DNA of 64,000 nt from Nemopilema nomurai (lineage: Eukaryota; Cnidaria; Scyphozoa; Rhizostomeae; Rhizostomatidae), in assembly GCA_003864495.1 (NCBI GenBank), contig ML133488.1:2549193-2613192 (forward strand). Reading direction: 5' to 3'. How positions within the stretch are numbered: the stretch's first letter is position 1; each line of letters begins with the position of its first letter. Position numbers and translations under genes: made by a program. The notes beneath the pieces were generated by a model. That model did no database searches, was not told the DNA's origin, and saw only the letters and a program-made list of their open reading frames with translations. Below, one piece after another: positions 52,662-64,000 of this stretch.

Positions 52662-53728
52662 TTGAGTCACGGCTCCTGATGGGCAGGGAGCTTGTCTCCA
52701 TCCATTTCGGCACATATTGACATCTCTTACTACGCTGTATCGATAAGATCACCAAATCTACACGAAAGCCGCCGGTGCGAATCTGCTTATAGTTTTCGCA
52801 CTTACAATCGTGGGCTCTTCTGTATAGCCTTCAAGTTTTGGCTCCTTCAAACGATGAAGTCTATTTTACTGAAGGAAAGTCGATAACTATTAGCAAATGC
52901 TGATCTAGCCTGAGAAATAAAGAACAAACGCAGCTTTCTAAGAAATTTCATTAGTTTCTAAGAAATTTCTAAGAAATCTAAAAGCTCAATAAAATTTTAT
53001 TGGATTTTGGTTTCTTATATGTAGAGGTGTCGATAGTTCCCCTACATATTCGCCGGCCGCCAATTAATATTTAGAATAATTTCTTGGCCAAGTATTCCCC
53101 TTGACAATCAGTCAACGTGCTAAGAATCCCTTCTTTGCACGTGGTGCTCTATGCTTTGTTTCCCTGTGCTTCCGGGTCCCTCGCAAGGGCAACAGGCCTG
53201 CGTATGCAACAACAAAATCTGCATTCATTGTGGAAAGCTCTTCAAACAACCGTCTCGTGCCTGGTTCATCTCGAAATCGATCGTATTTGTCGGTACCGGA
53301 ACCACAATCTACCCTTAAACATCTCCTCTTTTACCCCAGCTGATTTTCAAAGCAATTTCACGGGGGCTATTTGAACATTAAAGAGCAAGTTTTTAACGGG
53401 AAAAATAATCTTTCCTTTTGCCAAACTTTCCTTTCCTTGGACGAATTAAAACTTTATTTTCGTTATTACCCCAGTGGGAGCACATTTTGTTACAGTCTTT
53501 AGGTAACTGATGCGGCCTGGTTTTTATCTTCTTCAATTCGTTCACATTATCAGCTATTTGTTCACATTCATCTCTTAATTTTTTTCTTTGCCCAATTTTG
53601 CTAGTTTTGTTGCCACGTGCCAAATTCCATATCGCTATTCAATGCTGAAAAGATTAATCTTGTTGTGTATTCTAAGCTGCTTTTCTAACCCACTCCAACC
53701 GCTCAAAACTCACCATAAAAACTGTGTC
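52662..53728. other. Intergenic, RALGAPA to minisatellite
   Basis: No gene supported. Two overlapping 80-codon frames at 53101-53374 look like chance. A short repeat of TTTCTAAGAAATTTC lies at 52935-52980. Confidence 0.35.
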
Positions 53729-55521
53729 ATCAAAAGTCTGCCCCCCGTATTTGCCCAATATCAAAAGTCTGCCCCCAGTATTTGCCCAATATCAAAAGTC
53801 TGCCCCCAGTATTTGCCCAATATCAAAAGTCTGCCCCCAGTATTTGCCCAATATCAAAAGTCTGCCCCAAGTATTTGCCCAATATCAAAAGTCTGCCCCA
53901 AGTATTTGCCCAATATCAAAAGTCTGCCCCAAGTATTTGCCCAATATCAAAAGTCTGCCCCAAGTATTTGCCCAATATCAAAAGTCTGCCCCCAGTATTT
54001 GCCCAATATCAAAAGTCTGCCCCCAGTATTTGCCCAATATCAAAAGTCTGCCCAAGTATTTGCCCAATATCAAAAGTCTGCCCAAGTATTTGCCCAATAT
54101 CAAAAGTCTGCCCAAGTATTTGCCCAATATCAAAAGTCTGCCCCCAGTATTTGCCCAATATCAAAAGTCTGCCCCAAGTATTTGCCCAATATCAAAAGTC
54201 TGCCCCAGTATTTGCCCAATATCAAAAGTCTGCCCCCAGTATTTGCCCAATATCAAAAGTCTGCCCCAAGTATTTGCCCAATATCAAAAGTCTGCCCCCA
54301 GTATTTGCCCAATATCAAAAGTCTGCCCCAAGTATTTGCCCAATATCAAAAGTCTGCCCCCAGTATTTGCCCAATATCAAAAGTCTGCCCCCAGTATTTG
54401 CCCAATATCAAAAGTCTGCCCAAGTATTTGCCCAATATCAAAAGTCTGCCCCCAGTATTTGCCCAATATCAAAAGTCTGCCCCAAGTATTTGCCCAATAT
54501 CAAAAGTCTGCCCCCAGTATTTGCCCAATATCAAAAGTCTGCCCCAGTATTTGCCCAATATCAAAAGTCTGCCCCCAGTATTTGCCCAATATCAAAAGTC
54601 TGCCCCAGTATTTGCCCAATATCAAAAGTCTGCCCCAAGTATTTGCCCAATATCAAAAGTCTGCCCCAGTATTTGCCCAATATCAAAAGTCTGCCCCCAG
54701 TATTTGCCCAATATCAAAAGTCTGCCCCAAGTATTTGCCCAATATCAAAAGTCTGCCCCAGTATTTGCCCAATATCAAAAGTCTGCCCAAGTATTTGCCC
54801 AATATCAAAAGTCTGCCCCCAGTATTTGCCCAATATCAAAAGTCTGCCCCAAGTATTTGCCCAATATCAAAAGTCTGCCCCAAGTATTTGCCCAATATCA
54901 AAAGTCTGCCCCCAGTATTTGCCCAATATCAAAAGTCTGCCCCCAGTATTTGCCCAATATCAAAAGTCTGCCCCCAGTATTTGCCCAATATCAAAAGTCT
55001 GCCCCCAGTATTTGCCCAATATCAAAAGTCTGCCCCCAGTATTTGCCCAATATCAAAAGTCTGCCCCCAGTATTTGCCCAATATCAAAAGTCTGCCCCCA
55101 GTATTTGCCCAATATCAAAAGTCTGCCCCAAGTATTTGCCCAATATCAAAAGTCTGCCCAAGTATTTGCCCAATATCAAAAGTCTGCCCCCAGTATTTGC
55201 CCAATATCAAAAGTCTGCCCCAAGTATTTGCCCAATATCAAAAGTCTGCCCCCAGTATTTGCCCAATATCAAAAGTCTGCCCCCAGTATTTGCCCAATAT
55301 CAAAAGTCTGCCCCCAGTATTTGCCCAATATCAAAAGTCTGCCCCAGTATTTGCCCAATATCAAAAGTCTGCCCCCAGTATTTGCCCAATATCAAAAGTC
55401 TGCCCCCAGTATTTGCCCAATATCAAAAGTCTGCCCAAGTATTTGCCCAATATCAAAAGTCTGCCCCCAGTATTTGCCCAATATCAAAAGTCTGCCCCCA
55501 GTATTTGCCCAATATCAAAAG
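53729..55521 (+). repeat. 30/31-bp minisatellite, about 58 units
   Basis: A head-to-tail array of the unit AGTATTTGCCCAATATCAAA + AGTCTGCCCCC. I counted 58 copies of the AGTCTGCC core. The units differ almost only at the C/A run before GTATTT: CCCCCAG or CCCCAAG (31 bp) and CCCCAG or CCCAAG (30 bp); the first unit has CCCCCCG. The unit has no stop codon in any forward frame, so three overlapping ORFs of about 590-655 codons run through it, all encoding the same shuffled peptide (VFAQYQKSA / SICPISKVC / YLPNIKSLP). The array is therefore not evidence for a protein. There are no spacers, so it is not a CRISPR array. Confidence 0.97.
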
Positions 55522-55683
55522 TATCTGTATTTGTATATGTAGCAGATTTCTATAAATTTATTTTGTAAAAATGTTTTATTTCCCTAAGTGTAGTCGCATT
55601 TCTATTGGCTGCATCAAAGTTTTAATGATACGAGATTAATAATTTACATGCTTCGAGAAATAATGATTGTACCATGATCCATC

Positions 55684-55908
55684 TTATAGAATAATTTTGC
55701 ATTGACGGGAAAATCCATTTTGTTGTAGTATATATTCTAGAAAGGTGTCGTAAGTAAAAGTTCGTTTCACTGATTTCTTTCCTGCCGGGTTTTTAGCTCT
55801 TATGGTCGTGAAAGTATGTTGTTTCATTCTTTCCTCTAATCTTTGCGTAGTGCTTTCTACATATCTAGCTATTTTTTTAAAAGGGTTACTGTACCTAATT
55901 TTTTTCAT
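55684..55908 (-). mobile_element. Possible Penelope-like element remnant (GIY-YIG endonuclease segment)
   Basis: A 74-residue minus-strand ORF contains ARYVESTTQRLEERMKQH followed by a basic stretch. In Penelope-like elements the GIY-YIG endonuclease has the pattern 'YVGrT.QrL..R..QH'; here the Gly is replaced by Glu. Upstream sequence on the same strand shows no reverse transcriptase I could recognise. It ends about 160 bp from the end of the minisatellite. Call rests on one short motif. Confidence 0.35.
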
Positions 55909-57279
55909 AAGCTTCCTTCATGTACTTTACAAACGCGAAACATAAATTTTCTACGTAATTTGTCATTTTGAATAACGTGAAATACGGATGAATTATTGAG
56001 AACCCCAAAGATATTTCCTTAGTCTGGGATACAGTAGTGTCCTGCATATAAGAAACAACTTTACTTATTTAGGTCTGACGTTTTTTAAGAATGAGATCAT
56101 TTAAAAGCAGGGTATTGTTTCTGGTACAAAAATCACATGCTACAAGTCATCAACTTAGACACAAGCTCAATGACTGTGGTGTTTGTCATCTTTCACTTTC
56201 AGGAAATGCTTAAAATATTCCAGAAAAGTGCTTTTTGCTTAGTTTGCATTTGAAATTCTATTTCATTTGACCAAATTATAATGATTAAGATTTTGCTATG
56301 TTTTACAAAGGATTAAGTTTCATGGAAATGTTTGAATAAGAAACGAGATTTTTTCAGATCTTCACCAGTTTCTTATCAAAAGGGTTATTTTCTAAATGAT
56401 TTGGTCTGTGTTTATTAAAATTGTGTTACTTATGTGCGAGACACTACTCTACTTTAACCTAGTCTTTAATCAAATCCTGTCCCTAAATAGAAAGACACGC
56501 AAGTTGTTTTGACTTTTTGCAACTGGTTACTTTCAGTTGAAGCTGCATAGCCCCAAACAGCGCAGCAATACCGAAAGTTGGGCTCAACAATACCAGTGCA
56601 AATAGTTTTCAAATTTGGCATGCTTCAGAAAACCAACTTCCCTGGAAACTTGGTAGAAATATATTTGATTTTCTCAATCCAGTCTAAGGAGGAATCAATT
56701 TATACACAAAGGTATTTAGTTTTTGAGCAACTGTCAAATACTAACTTGCCCGATGGATCAATTTTGAGTGAATTTTGTCCGTATGACTGCAAAGCACAAT
56801 GAGAGAGCTCAAAATGCAGAGCAGTTTTACGGTGGCTTTGATAATGTATCATGTGTACTTCAGACGTATATAATTCAATTTTTAGTGAAACTTCCTTGGT
56901 CCAACAGCAGCCCACAATCAAAGAGCTTGGAAAACCGAGCAGCTTCATGGAGGTTTAGATAATACATAATTGGTATTTCACGCTTTCAAATATTCAAAAA
57001 TTTCACTTTCAATATCTTAGTGAATATCTCTTCTTTACAGCACAATTTGTTTTTTGTACTGTATCTCTTGTCCTTTTTCGAAATTGGTTCACTAAAGATC
57101 TCCAGATTTAAATTCGTAAGACTCAATTTTCAATGTAAAAATGTGGGGGTGACCCAAGCCCCCCTAAGAAGCGTGATCACCCCTGTCCCTAGTTTTCTAT
57201 GTACTGTAGACTCGATTCTGTGCCTTCGTCTTCGGAATCTTCGATAGCAACAACAACATAATTTCATCTGATGGATGTT
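55909..57279. other. Intergenic upstream of TRAPPC6
   Basis: AT-rich, no exon or repeat recognised. 57145-57190 is a locally GC-richer stretch just before the TRAPPC6 start and may be part of its promoter. Confidence 0.35.
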
Positions 57280-57290
57280 CAAGATGGTGG
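57280..57290 (+). promoter_or_regulatory. YY1-like motif overlapping the TRAPPC6 start codon
   Basis: CAAGATGGTGG contains the ATG. In animals YY1 sites of this form (AAGATGG) often sit at or just after the transcription start and overlap the initiator codon, giving short leaders. Confidence 0.4.
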
Positions 57291-59598
57291 ACGCGGAAAC
57301 CCTTTTTGAGTTGCTCCACAACGAGATTGTAAAGCAAATGTTTAGCTCAAACTTGAAAAATGCACAGGTTTGAATAATTTTGATGGAATTTTTCTGTATA
57401 GTTGAACAATGCTATCTTGATATCTGAAATATATATCATATGTTGGAATCTGTTGGAATAATTTTTTCCTTACTGGCAGTTTAGCCTGCTTCATCCATAT
57501 TTCACAGCTCCGAAACTTTCAAGCAAGATTACAAGAACAATTTAAAAAATGGAAAAGGAATATATGCAGTAATAGAAATATTTTTATATTTATTGAAGCA
57601 TAGATATTTCATTTTAACAAGATTGCAGAGTAGGCGACAGGATTTTTAAGATCTGAAATTGAAGTCAATCGAAGTCAAAATAAGATCTTGCGATCTTCAT
57701 TGTCATTCCATCAATCTTTGACAGTATTTTTTGTTTGCCTCATACAGAAATTCACATATTCTTAAGTTGTTTCAATACAATATTTATAGGTTGAAGCATA
57801 TACAAAACTTGAAAAAATGGGATATCGAGTTGGACAAAGTTTGATTGAAAGGTATTTTGTTTCTGCAGCATTGAACATAAGTGAGAAATAGCTTTGTTAT
57901 ATCTAGCATTTCTTTTTTCCTATACAATAAACAAAATAGACAATTAGAGAAAAGTGGCATATCCCAAGGCTTTGCTAATCATTTGTTAGCATGCTTCTTT
58001 AATTCATACAAATATTATGGAGTTTGTCAATTCTAAAAAAGACTTGCATTGTTATAAATACTAGTTTTTAGACTGTGATGCTCTGTTAATAGAGCAACTG
58101 AAAAATTCAACTTTGATTGAGTATTTTCTCATAGCCTAGTTGTCAGTTTCAAGCTGATCATATTACATTGAGAATGTTGCCATCTGTTGGTCTGTGTTTC
58201 ATACTTGTTTTCCCCTCACTAGCACGATTAAACATCTTTTGAACATAGAGTACATAATATCATACATTAGATGTTTAAAGTTTTTTTGCACATTAACAAT
58301 TTGTTCTTATTTTACACAATTGTAATGATTTTCAGGTTTACTAGAGACTCACCCAGGTTCAAAGATGAACTAGAAATGTTGCGGTTCATTTGCAAAGAGT
58401 TTTGGATGAAAATTTATAAAAAGCAAGTTGACAGCTTAAAAACAAACCATCAGGTTAGTTGTTAAACTATATTTTGAAATTATCCCTTACTTTTTACATG
58501 CTACTGTATTTAGAAGAATGTAACAAGGATGTATGTTCAGTTTTAACTCTTTAGGCTAAGTTAAATACATTGATAGTTTTTTGGCTTGAAATTTATCTGC
58601 CATCTCGGTTTGCCTTAATGCCCTAATATTAAAGGGGTGTCTATACTGTCTGCTTCAATTCATTAAACAATTTCTCATTTGATTTTCAGGGTGTCTATGT
58701 ACTGCAGGATGAAAATTTCAAGCTCCTTAGTAAAATGTCACAAGAAAGAGACTTTACAGAAGAAGCAAGAAAGGTGAATTTTGTCAAGCGAGCTAAGGGT
58801 ACAGATATCTCCCTGGAATAATTTGTCAGTATTTATTTTTACTATCCTAATCCTGAAATTATATATTTCAAATAAAAATAGGTTTTAAGTGAAATAAAAG
58901 AAAGATAAATAAAAGGTTTTAAGTGAAATAAGTTTTGTCCTTTTTGATGAAAATCAATTTTGTGCCTAAAACAAATCTCTTTAGGGAGATGTATATAAAA
59001 ACCTGTGAATTAGCTGCCAGAATATTGCTCCAAATATCTAAACTGAATCTCATCATTTACAAACTCTGATAGAAAATTTTAAGTGCATAGCATTCTGATA
59101 TGATGGCCATGTTGAGGTCTGGCTTGATGCCAGAGGTTTTGTTCTTCATTATTGTTGTAACTGCTTCTTATTTTCTTTTTTCTTTTTAGCTCCTAGCATT
59201 TCCTTGTGGCATTATATGTGGATGCCTTTCTGGGCTTGGACTTTCAGCAACAGTATCTGTTGATGTTTCAAATATGCCTGCTTGTAAGTTCACATGCATG
59301 TTATAAAATTTCTGAGTTTCACCTTTCAAGCAGGAATCTACCTTAGTAAAATATGTTTTAGAATGTTTTAAAAGCAGCCTTGATGTGATCCATCAATGCG
59401 TAACTGTGTTGTGGTGAAATGTTACATGTGAACTCATACACTGTGTGGTCATCATGTTTCCCATATACTGCACTTTGTTTCCCAGTTTGGTGATTATATA
59501 ACTTTTCAATGAGTCCATATTGAGTTTTCAATTAATTGAAGCTAACCACCCTTCTTTCACAATGTCCAGGTAAATTCACTGTACAGATTCGAAAGTGA
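57284..59598 (+). CDS. TRAPPC6B: TRAPP complex subunit 6 (TRAPPC6B/Trs33 family), 6 exons
   Basis: Bet3-family subunit of the TRAPP vesicle-tethering complexes, which act as Rab exchange factors at the Golgi. Exons: 57284-57367, 57790-57851, 58336-58453, 58690-58773, 59190-59283, 59570-59598. They give 471 nt, 156 aa, with all phases matching; human TRAPPC6B is 158 aa. The protein starts MVDAETLFELLHNEIVKQMF, then has KLEKMGYRVGQSLIERFTRD, the block RFICKEFWMKIYKKQVDSLK, NHQGVYVLQDENFKLL, a Gly/Cys-rich hydrophobic stretch LAFPCGIICGCLSGLGLSA (the helix that packs in the Bet3 fold) and ends NMPACKFTVQIRK. The match is close over the whole length, so the family call is firm; the A/B paralogue split is a vertebrate distinction, and B is simply the nearer. 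The start codon lies inside a YY1-like CAAGATGG, a common arrangement in housekeeping genes. Confidence 0.95.
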
Positions 59599-61300
59599 GT
59601 TGAACAAGGGATTCAAAAGTTTTGTTACTGCTGGTTTGAAAAAGACTATGCCGTCACACCATCAGAGGCCTCTGTGACAAATCTCTTTGAAATCACCCAG
59701 TCCATGGTATCAGAGCATCTTCTTTCTCTTTAGACCTTCAATAGAACTATTAATTTATCCACAAGTACATTGGTAACTAATCCTAAAGCTGATTTTGAGG
59801 TGGAAATTTCAGCCTTAGACCATTAGATTTTATATAATGTAAACAAAGCCTCTTTTACCAGGATGGAAGATTGGGTGATGTGGCTTTATATTTTGGCACT
59901 AATCATCAAGAATGCCACTTATTTTCAAAAACAAAAGAGATTTAAATGCCATAAGTATATAAAATGTGACACTTGTCTCCCCTTGAAAAAACACTAGCAA
60001 ATGGTTTTATGATGTTATGTTATCTATAGCAACCAGATAATTTTCAATCAGTGTATTTGCTTTAAATATTGTATTTGCATCAAAAGATGGAAAATAAATT
60101 AATGTCCATCTTAGGAGAAACATTGTTCCCATAAAATAATTGGCTTTCTGCCTCCAATGTAGTTGTATGGAGTAGCACAATCTGCATGTATTCAAGAATA
60201 ACAAAATATTAGATTGTGGTTTATATAAAGTTGGAATCTTAATTTCTTAGCAGAAAATCTTTGAAGAGAATGCCATTTACAACCTTTAGTCTCCATTTTT
60301 GGAAACATTGACCTTCCATATCTATTTAGCTAAGCAGTAATTTTTATTTTTTTTTTACAATCAGGACAAAATCCCATTTAACTTCTTCATTGGCACCAAT
60401 TTTGAAATATTAGCTAGATGTGGGTTGAAAAGTAACGATTCCTTCAAAGGGTCAACTCATCTTCAGCAAAGAAAGTTGATGCAATGAAAAGCTCTTGCCT
60501 GATTTATAATGTTGAGATATGACTAAGAAGTAACCATAAGGTGTTTATTCATAAGTACATTGTATAACATAAGGCAAAAAACTCATTTAATAAATTTAAT
60601 TTGTCTCATAATTGACCCCCATAATTAAATCTGACTCTCTCATAATTGATTTTTCATTTAACATTGTGTCTTTATTGTTGGAATTAAAGTCTCAAAGTTC
60701 AATTTGCCAGAAACTTAAAAAGCAAAATACAAAAAAATTCCTTTCACCAGAACTTTTAAAATTTAAGCAAAAACAGTTCTTTTCAATATCTGCTGTAAAG
60801 GTTGTTAAAAATTGCTAGATAGGCAAGGCAACGTTCAATATTAGTGAAATGTCTGCATATGAAATTAAGATCATGCAAGCAAACCATTAGAATTGTTTTG
60901 CGACTAAGATTGCGTTGCTGTACATTGACATAAACTTTGGCAAATTTTAAGCTTCTAAAGTGAGTGGAATATTGCGTGGCTTTTCAGATTGGCAATCTTA
61001 TTTAAGATACCAGCATTAAACTACAAATTTGTGCATATCTGACTCTAGTCATTAAACTGGTTTTAATACGACTCTATTTACATTATCAAATTTTCTTCAC
61101 ATAAATCTTTCTGATTATGAATGTTCTTTTTCAATCAGCAGCTATGCTACTGTACTTTTTGTGCCTGGTTAGTCCCTAAATCGTCCGAAAAATTTAAAGC
61201 CATTATCTAAAACCAACAGGGTAGCTTGGGTTTTCCCTCAGCAGTATCCAGCCCCATCTCTCGCTAGCAAATCAACCTGGAATTCCCATGAAACGGCCAA
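59599..61300. other. TRAPPC6 3' flank and intergenic DNA
   Basis: Only short chance ORFs. The TRAPPC6 3'UTR and the 3'UTR of the minus-strand gene ending at 61301 should both fall here (convergent genes). AATAAA occurs at about 60085 on the plus strand. Confidence 0.3.
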
Positions 61301-62759
61301 TTAACAGAACAACATTGAGACCAGAAATTTTCCTGACGCAGTAATGATCCAGTATCTTTTGTTTGTAAACGACGTGGGGTTGAGTTTCTTGTAGTATGTT
61401 TTTCTGCCATCTTTATGGTAGCACAAATAGAAATGCTGGTCGATGAAATCCGTCCCCGTTGCCTTGGATTCGCTGTACGTCTCTTTGAAAGTGTCCACAC
61501 CGTGGTACGTAGCTGGGATCTGATCAATGTCCAAGTCACTGATCTGTCGGTTCGTGTGACTGCTTGTCCAACCGTTAGTCGATTCTAACTTTGAAGCCAA
61601 TTGGAGGATGGTCAAATACGTCAGCAAGGTTATTGATATGCCTCCTGCGTGAGACGAGCAGAAAATTAGACTATATGGTTGAATATCGGGTTGAATCTCA
61701 TTGCAGTTTAATATTGATCAATATTTTGCCATTGATTACTTAATCTGATCACGTCTGTTGGCAGGCTGCCCAATTATTCAGCCTTTTTATTTTATTTTCA
61801 TATGCTGTTAAACATCGTTCCTGTGTATCAAAAACATGTCACTATCTTACTTTTAGCGAGTCATTGTAGTGTGAATCTGAAACAGTTTTCGCTAAATTAG
61901 GAAAAGACTTTAAAGTTAACCAGATCCGTAAAAAGGAAACTGATATCACCACAATTTATCATCGAAAATCACTGACTTTTAAAGCAGTCACAACACAATA
62001 TATAGATTGCAGCCACAATTCAAAGTATTTTGAAGCAAATTGTAGATTTGGTGCAGCATCAATAACATTGAAAACACTTGAAAATTATAGCGAAGTTCCA
62101 ATAATCATCATATATTATCGGATGCCGCTTCTTCGCCAGTTCTATGTCGGTTGCACAGCACGCTGTGAATAGGATCTGGCAATTTCAAGATTGTTAGATT
62201 TTTAGACAATCTCAAGGCTTTAAGCTCAAGAAATTGGGTAGAAATGCCATGACATAAGCCAGAAAAGCAGTAAATTTCCACAACCTGTTGCTATTTCTTA
62301 CCCATGTTTGTATTTCGTGTCAGCTTATCCAAATATCCTCTTCTTCTTTTGACCAATTTACCGAAGAATGCTACAATGAAAGAGTTCCAATCTCTTCTGC
62401 CAGATTTGATAGGACGCCGCTTGGTTGGTTTGACGAAGAACTTTTTATCAAAGATAGTGGCTAGGCCTTTGCATTTATGAGAGCCATTAACATGTTGAAA
62501 ATCAAACACCTGTTCCGGAACTATTTATATTATCTATTCAGTGGAATTCATCCTATAAGAAAAAGACTTAAATTATTAATTACCACCCAGAATACTTGCG
62601 GCATGCTGAATTGAAGCTCGCAGTAATGATAGGCGTACCTGTCACCTACTTCGTCATCGCTTCTTGTCGAATAAGCAAGACTAACTTCAGTGAATAAAGT
62701 GCACAGGATTTCGGCACCATCTGAAAACCTCAGTGCATTCAGGCAAAAGTCTAGGAATG
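61301..62759 (-). CDS. Unrecognised spliced gene, three exons, 5' end not found
   Basis: Three minus-strand exons join in frame: 62759-62650 (after acceptor cattttag; donor GAA|gtaggt), 62509-62302 (after cag; donor ATGG|gtaaga) and 61644-61301 (after tctcacgcag; ends TAA/TAG-type stop after ...SMLFC). Together they give about 219 residues without a start codon, so at least one upstream exon is missing. The first exon is helical and hydrophobic (begins FLDFCLNALRFSDGAE). The second is strongly basic (KKFFVKPTKRRPIKSGRRDW, then KLVKRRRGYLDKL). The third has a hydrophobic start (GGISITLLTYLTILQLASKL) and a Tyr/Lys-rich end. I do not recognise the family. A growth-factor-like reading was considered because of the basic and YLCYHKDG-type segments, but the order does not fit FGF. 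The in-phase splices over three exons are the main support. Confidence 0.4.
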
Positions 62760-63069
62760 CTAAAATGTCGTTTGTACAGGTAGAATAGATCTATCTTTAT
62801 TTACATGAATAAGGGCAAAGTAAAATCAAATGACCGTGCCAATAAGCAATAAATAGTGGTCACATGATAACTTTTCAGCCTTACAAAAGTAGCAAGCTCC
62901 AGACTACGCATACAATCCTATTCAACTACATCCAATTCAACATCCACATACTCTCTCTGTCAGCAAAGACCTCTTTGGTAGTAGAGTACTTGTTAGGGTA
63001 CTTGACAAAATCTTCAAGACACATTACCGAGCAATTTCGCAGTTTTGGTCGTCTTGCTATCTAGGAATC

Positions 63070-63340
63070 TTTTTGGATGTTGAAATATTAATGCAAAACC
63101 CCGTTCTATGTAGACAGAGAGAGTTCTACTCCTCATTTGGACTATTCTAAAGATAGATAGGACTGACGCTGATTGGCCATACCACAGCCAATCATGCGAT
63201 CTTTCTCACGTGGTCATCAATTCGCAGCTGGCTTTTGCAAGCTTTTGTTCATTTCCCGACGTTTGTATACACCGAGGGCTGTCAAATGAAAACGCTTTGC
63301 ATATTTTAAGTATTCAAAAATATGTTTTCGCTGTTCTAAC
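63070..63340 (+). repeat. Dispersed ~300-bp repeat, copy 2, with opposed CCAAT boxes
   Basis: Matches 130-420: GTAGACAGAGAGAGTTC, TTCTAAAG, GATTGGCC...GCCAATCATGCG, CTGGCTTTT, CCGACGTTTGTATAC, TTTTAAGTAT. Rough identity about two thirds. The CCAAT pair is kept at 63171-63177 and 63187-63193. Confidence 0.7.
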
Positions 63341-63769
63341 TTGATTTGAAGATTCACCCAATTGTTAAGAAAGTCGTAAGCCTCGCAAACAGGAACAATT
63401 TTTGATACAATTTTTGTCTTCCTTATTGCGCCTTAATTCGTTAAAAAGATATAACCATGTGTCCTGTGGCGAATGTGCTATTCAGTTTCATTCTATCAAG
63501 ACTTTGAGGAAGGAGTGTCGGATTTCGATAAAGCTTGGCGGAGGTGCAGATACGAGCGAGTACAATCATGCCAGCTCCACCCTTTGACATTTAATGGATG
63601 TTAGTCGTGGTCGCCCTTCGCTTCTCTTACTTATAGTCTTTCTACGGCACCGGCTTGATCGCAAACCATTATATTGCTTTTTAGATAACAAAGAATATTT
63701 TCGACCCCATGCGAGACTACATAGCCTATATTACTGTGCATTCGGTCTTACCAGTGCTCAAAGAAAGGC

Positions 63770-64000
63770 TACCGTAAATCCTTGAATTGGCCCCCCTTCG
63801 AAAAAGCCCCCCTTGAATAAGCCCCCACCCTAGAACGACAAATTTTTAATAAGCCCCCTCCTTGAATAAACCCCCTCGATTTTTTGATTTTCGAGTTAGT
63901 AATTTAATCAAATGTTAGTTTATATTTAGATTATTTTTTATATTATGAAAAGAAATAAATTTAAAAAATTATCTTTTTATGTGGCATGTTTCAGGTAATT
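63770..64000. mobile_element. Second copy of the C-run MITE, cut by the window end
   Basis: Starts TACCGTAAATCCTTGAATTG + GCCCCC, continues with the same 'AATAAGCCCC' phrases and reaches the shared core ATCTTTTTATGTGGCATGTT also present near 19873-19893. Same orientation as the copy at 19673. The right inverted end lies outside the window. Differences from the first copy are many small substitutions and indels, so neither is a very recent insertion. Confidence 0.7.

Noticed and set aside
53729..55521. CRISPR-like array of ~30-bp repeats
   Set aside because: The units are directly adjacent with no unique spacers, and the genome is animal.
53588..55568. Long repetitive protein genes in three frames
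   Set aside because: All three forward frames are open only because the unit lacks stops; same peptide shuffled in each, no splice or start context.
61301..62759. FGF-like growth factor
   Set aside because: Some segments look similar (YLCYHKDG, basic run), but their order is reversed relative to the FGF fold and the core pattern is absent.
63402..63785. Two short plus-strand ORFs before the end MITE
   Set aside because: Second one runs into the MITE; no domains or splice support.

Overview
The window is animal (metazoan) nuclear DNA. It is AT-rich and its genes are split by many short GT-AG introns. It carries MITE-like elements, decayed retrotransposon pieces and a large minisatellite. Gene content (a full Dicer, a RalGAP alpha subunit, a TRAPP subunit) fits an invertebrate. 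Intron density and the absence of lineage-specific signals do not let me name the phylum; a non-bilaterian such as a cnidarian or sponge is possible but is only a guess.

Layout. 1-12.4 kb is gene-poor: two candidate minus-strand exons (1081-1249, 2866-3062, the latter with a signal peptide), a single-exon PHR-like ORF (4932-5495), and a decayed, internally deleted Ty1/copia retrotransposon on the minus strand (about 6.69-7.80 kb). 12.45-24.8 kb is a complete Dicer on the plus strand: 14 coding exons, all splice phases agree, predicted 1539 aa. 27.1-52.6 kb is a RALGAPA (RalGAP alpha / TULIP1) orthologue on the plus strand: 44 coding exons, phases agree throughout, predicted 2194 aa, with the catalytic Asn-thumb motif. 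53.73-55.52 kb is a 30/31-bp minisatellite of about 58 units that creates three overlapping false ORFs. Beside it is a minus-strand remnant resembling the GIY-YIG endonuclease end of a Penelope-like element. 57.28-59.60 kb is TRAPPC6 (six exons, 156 aa). 61.3-62.8 kb holds an unrecognised spliced minus-strand gene. A partial copy of the Dicer-intron MITE closes the window.

The genes are unrelated in function: small-RNA processing (Dicer), Ral GTPase inactivation (RALGAPA), vesicle tethering (TRAPPC6). They look like independent housekeeping neighbours, not a cluster. The most unusual structures are non-coding: a five-fold 43-bp tandem duplication of a splice acceptor upstream of RALGAPA exon 18; a 165-bp MITE with perfect 28-bp inverted ends in the next intron; a dyad of opposed CCAAT boxes that occurs at both ends of the window with a compensatory base change; and a minisatellite whose variation is confined to one C/A run. 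I found no convincing new multi-gene system.
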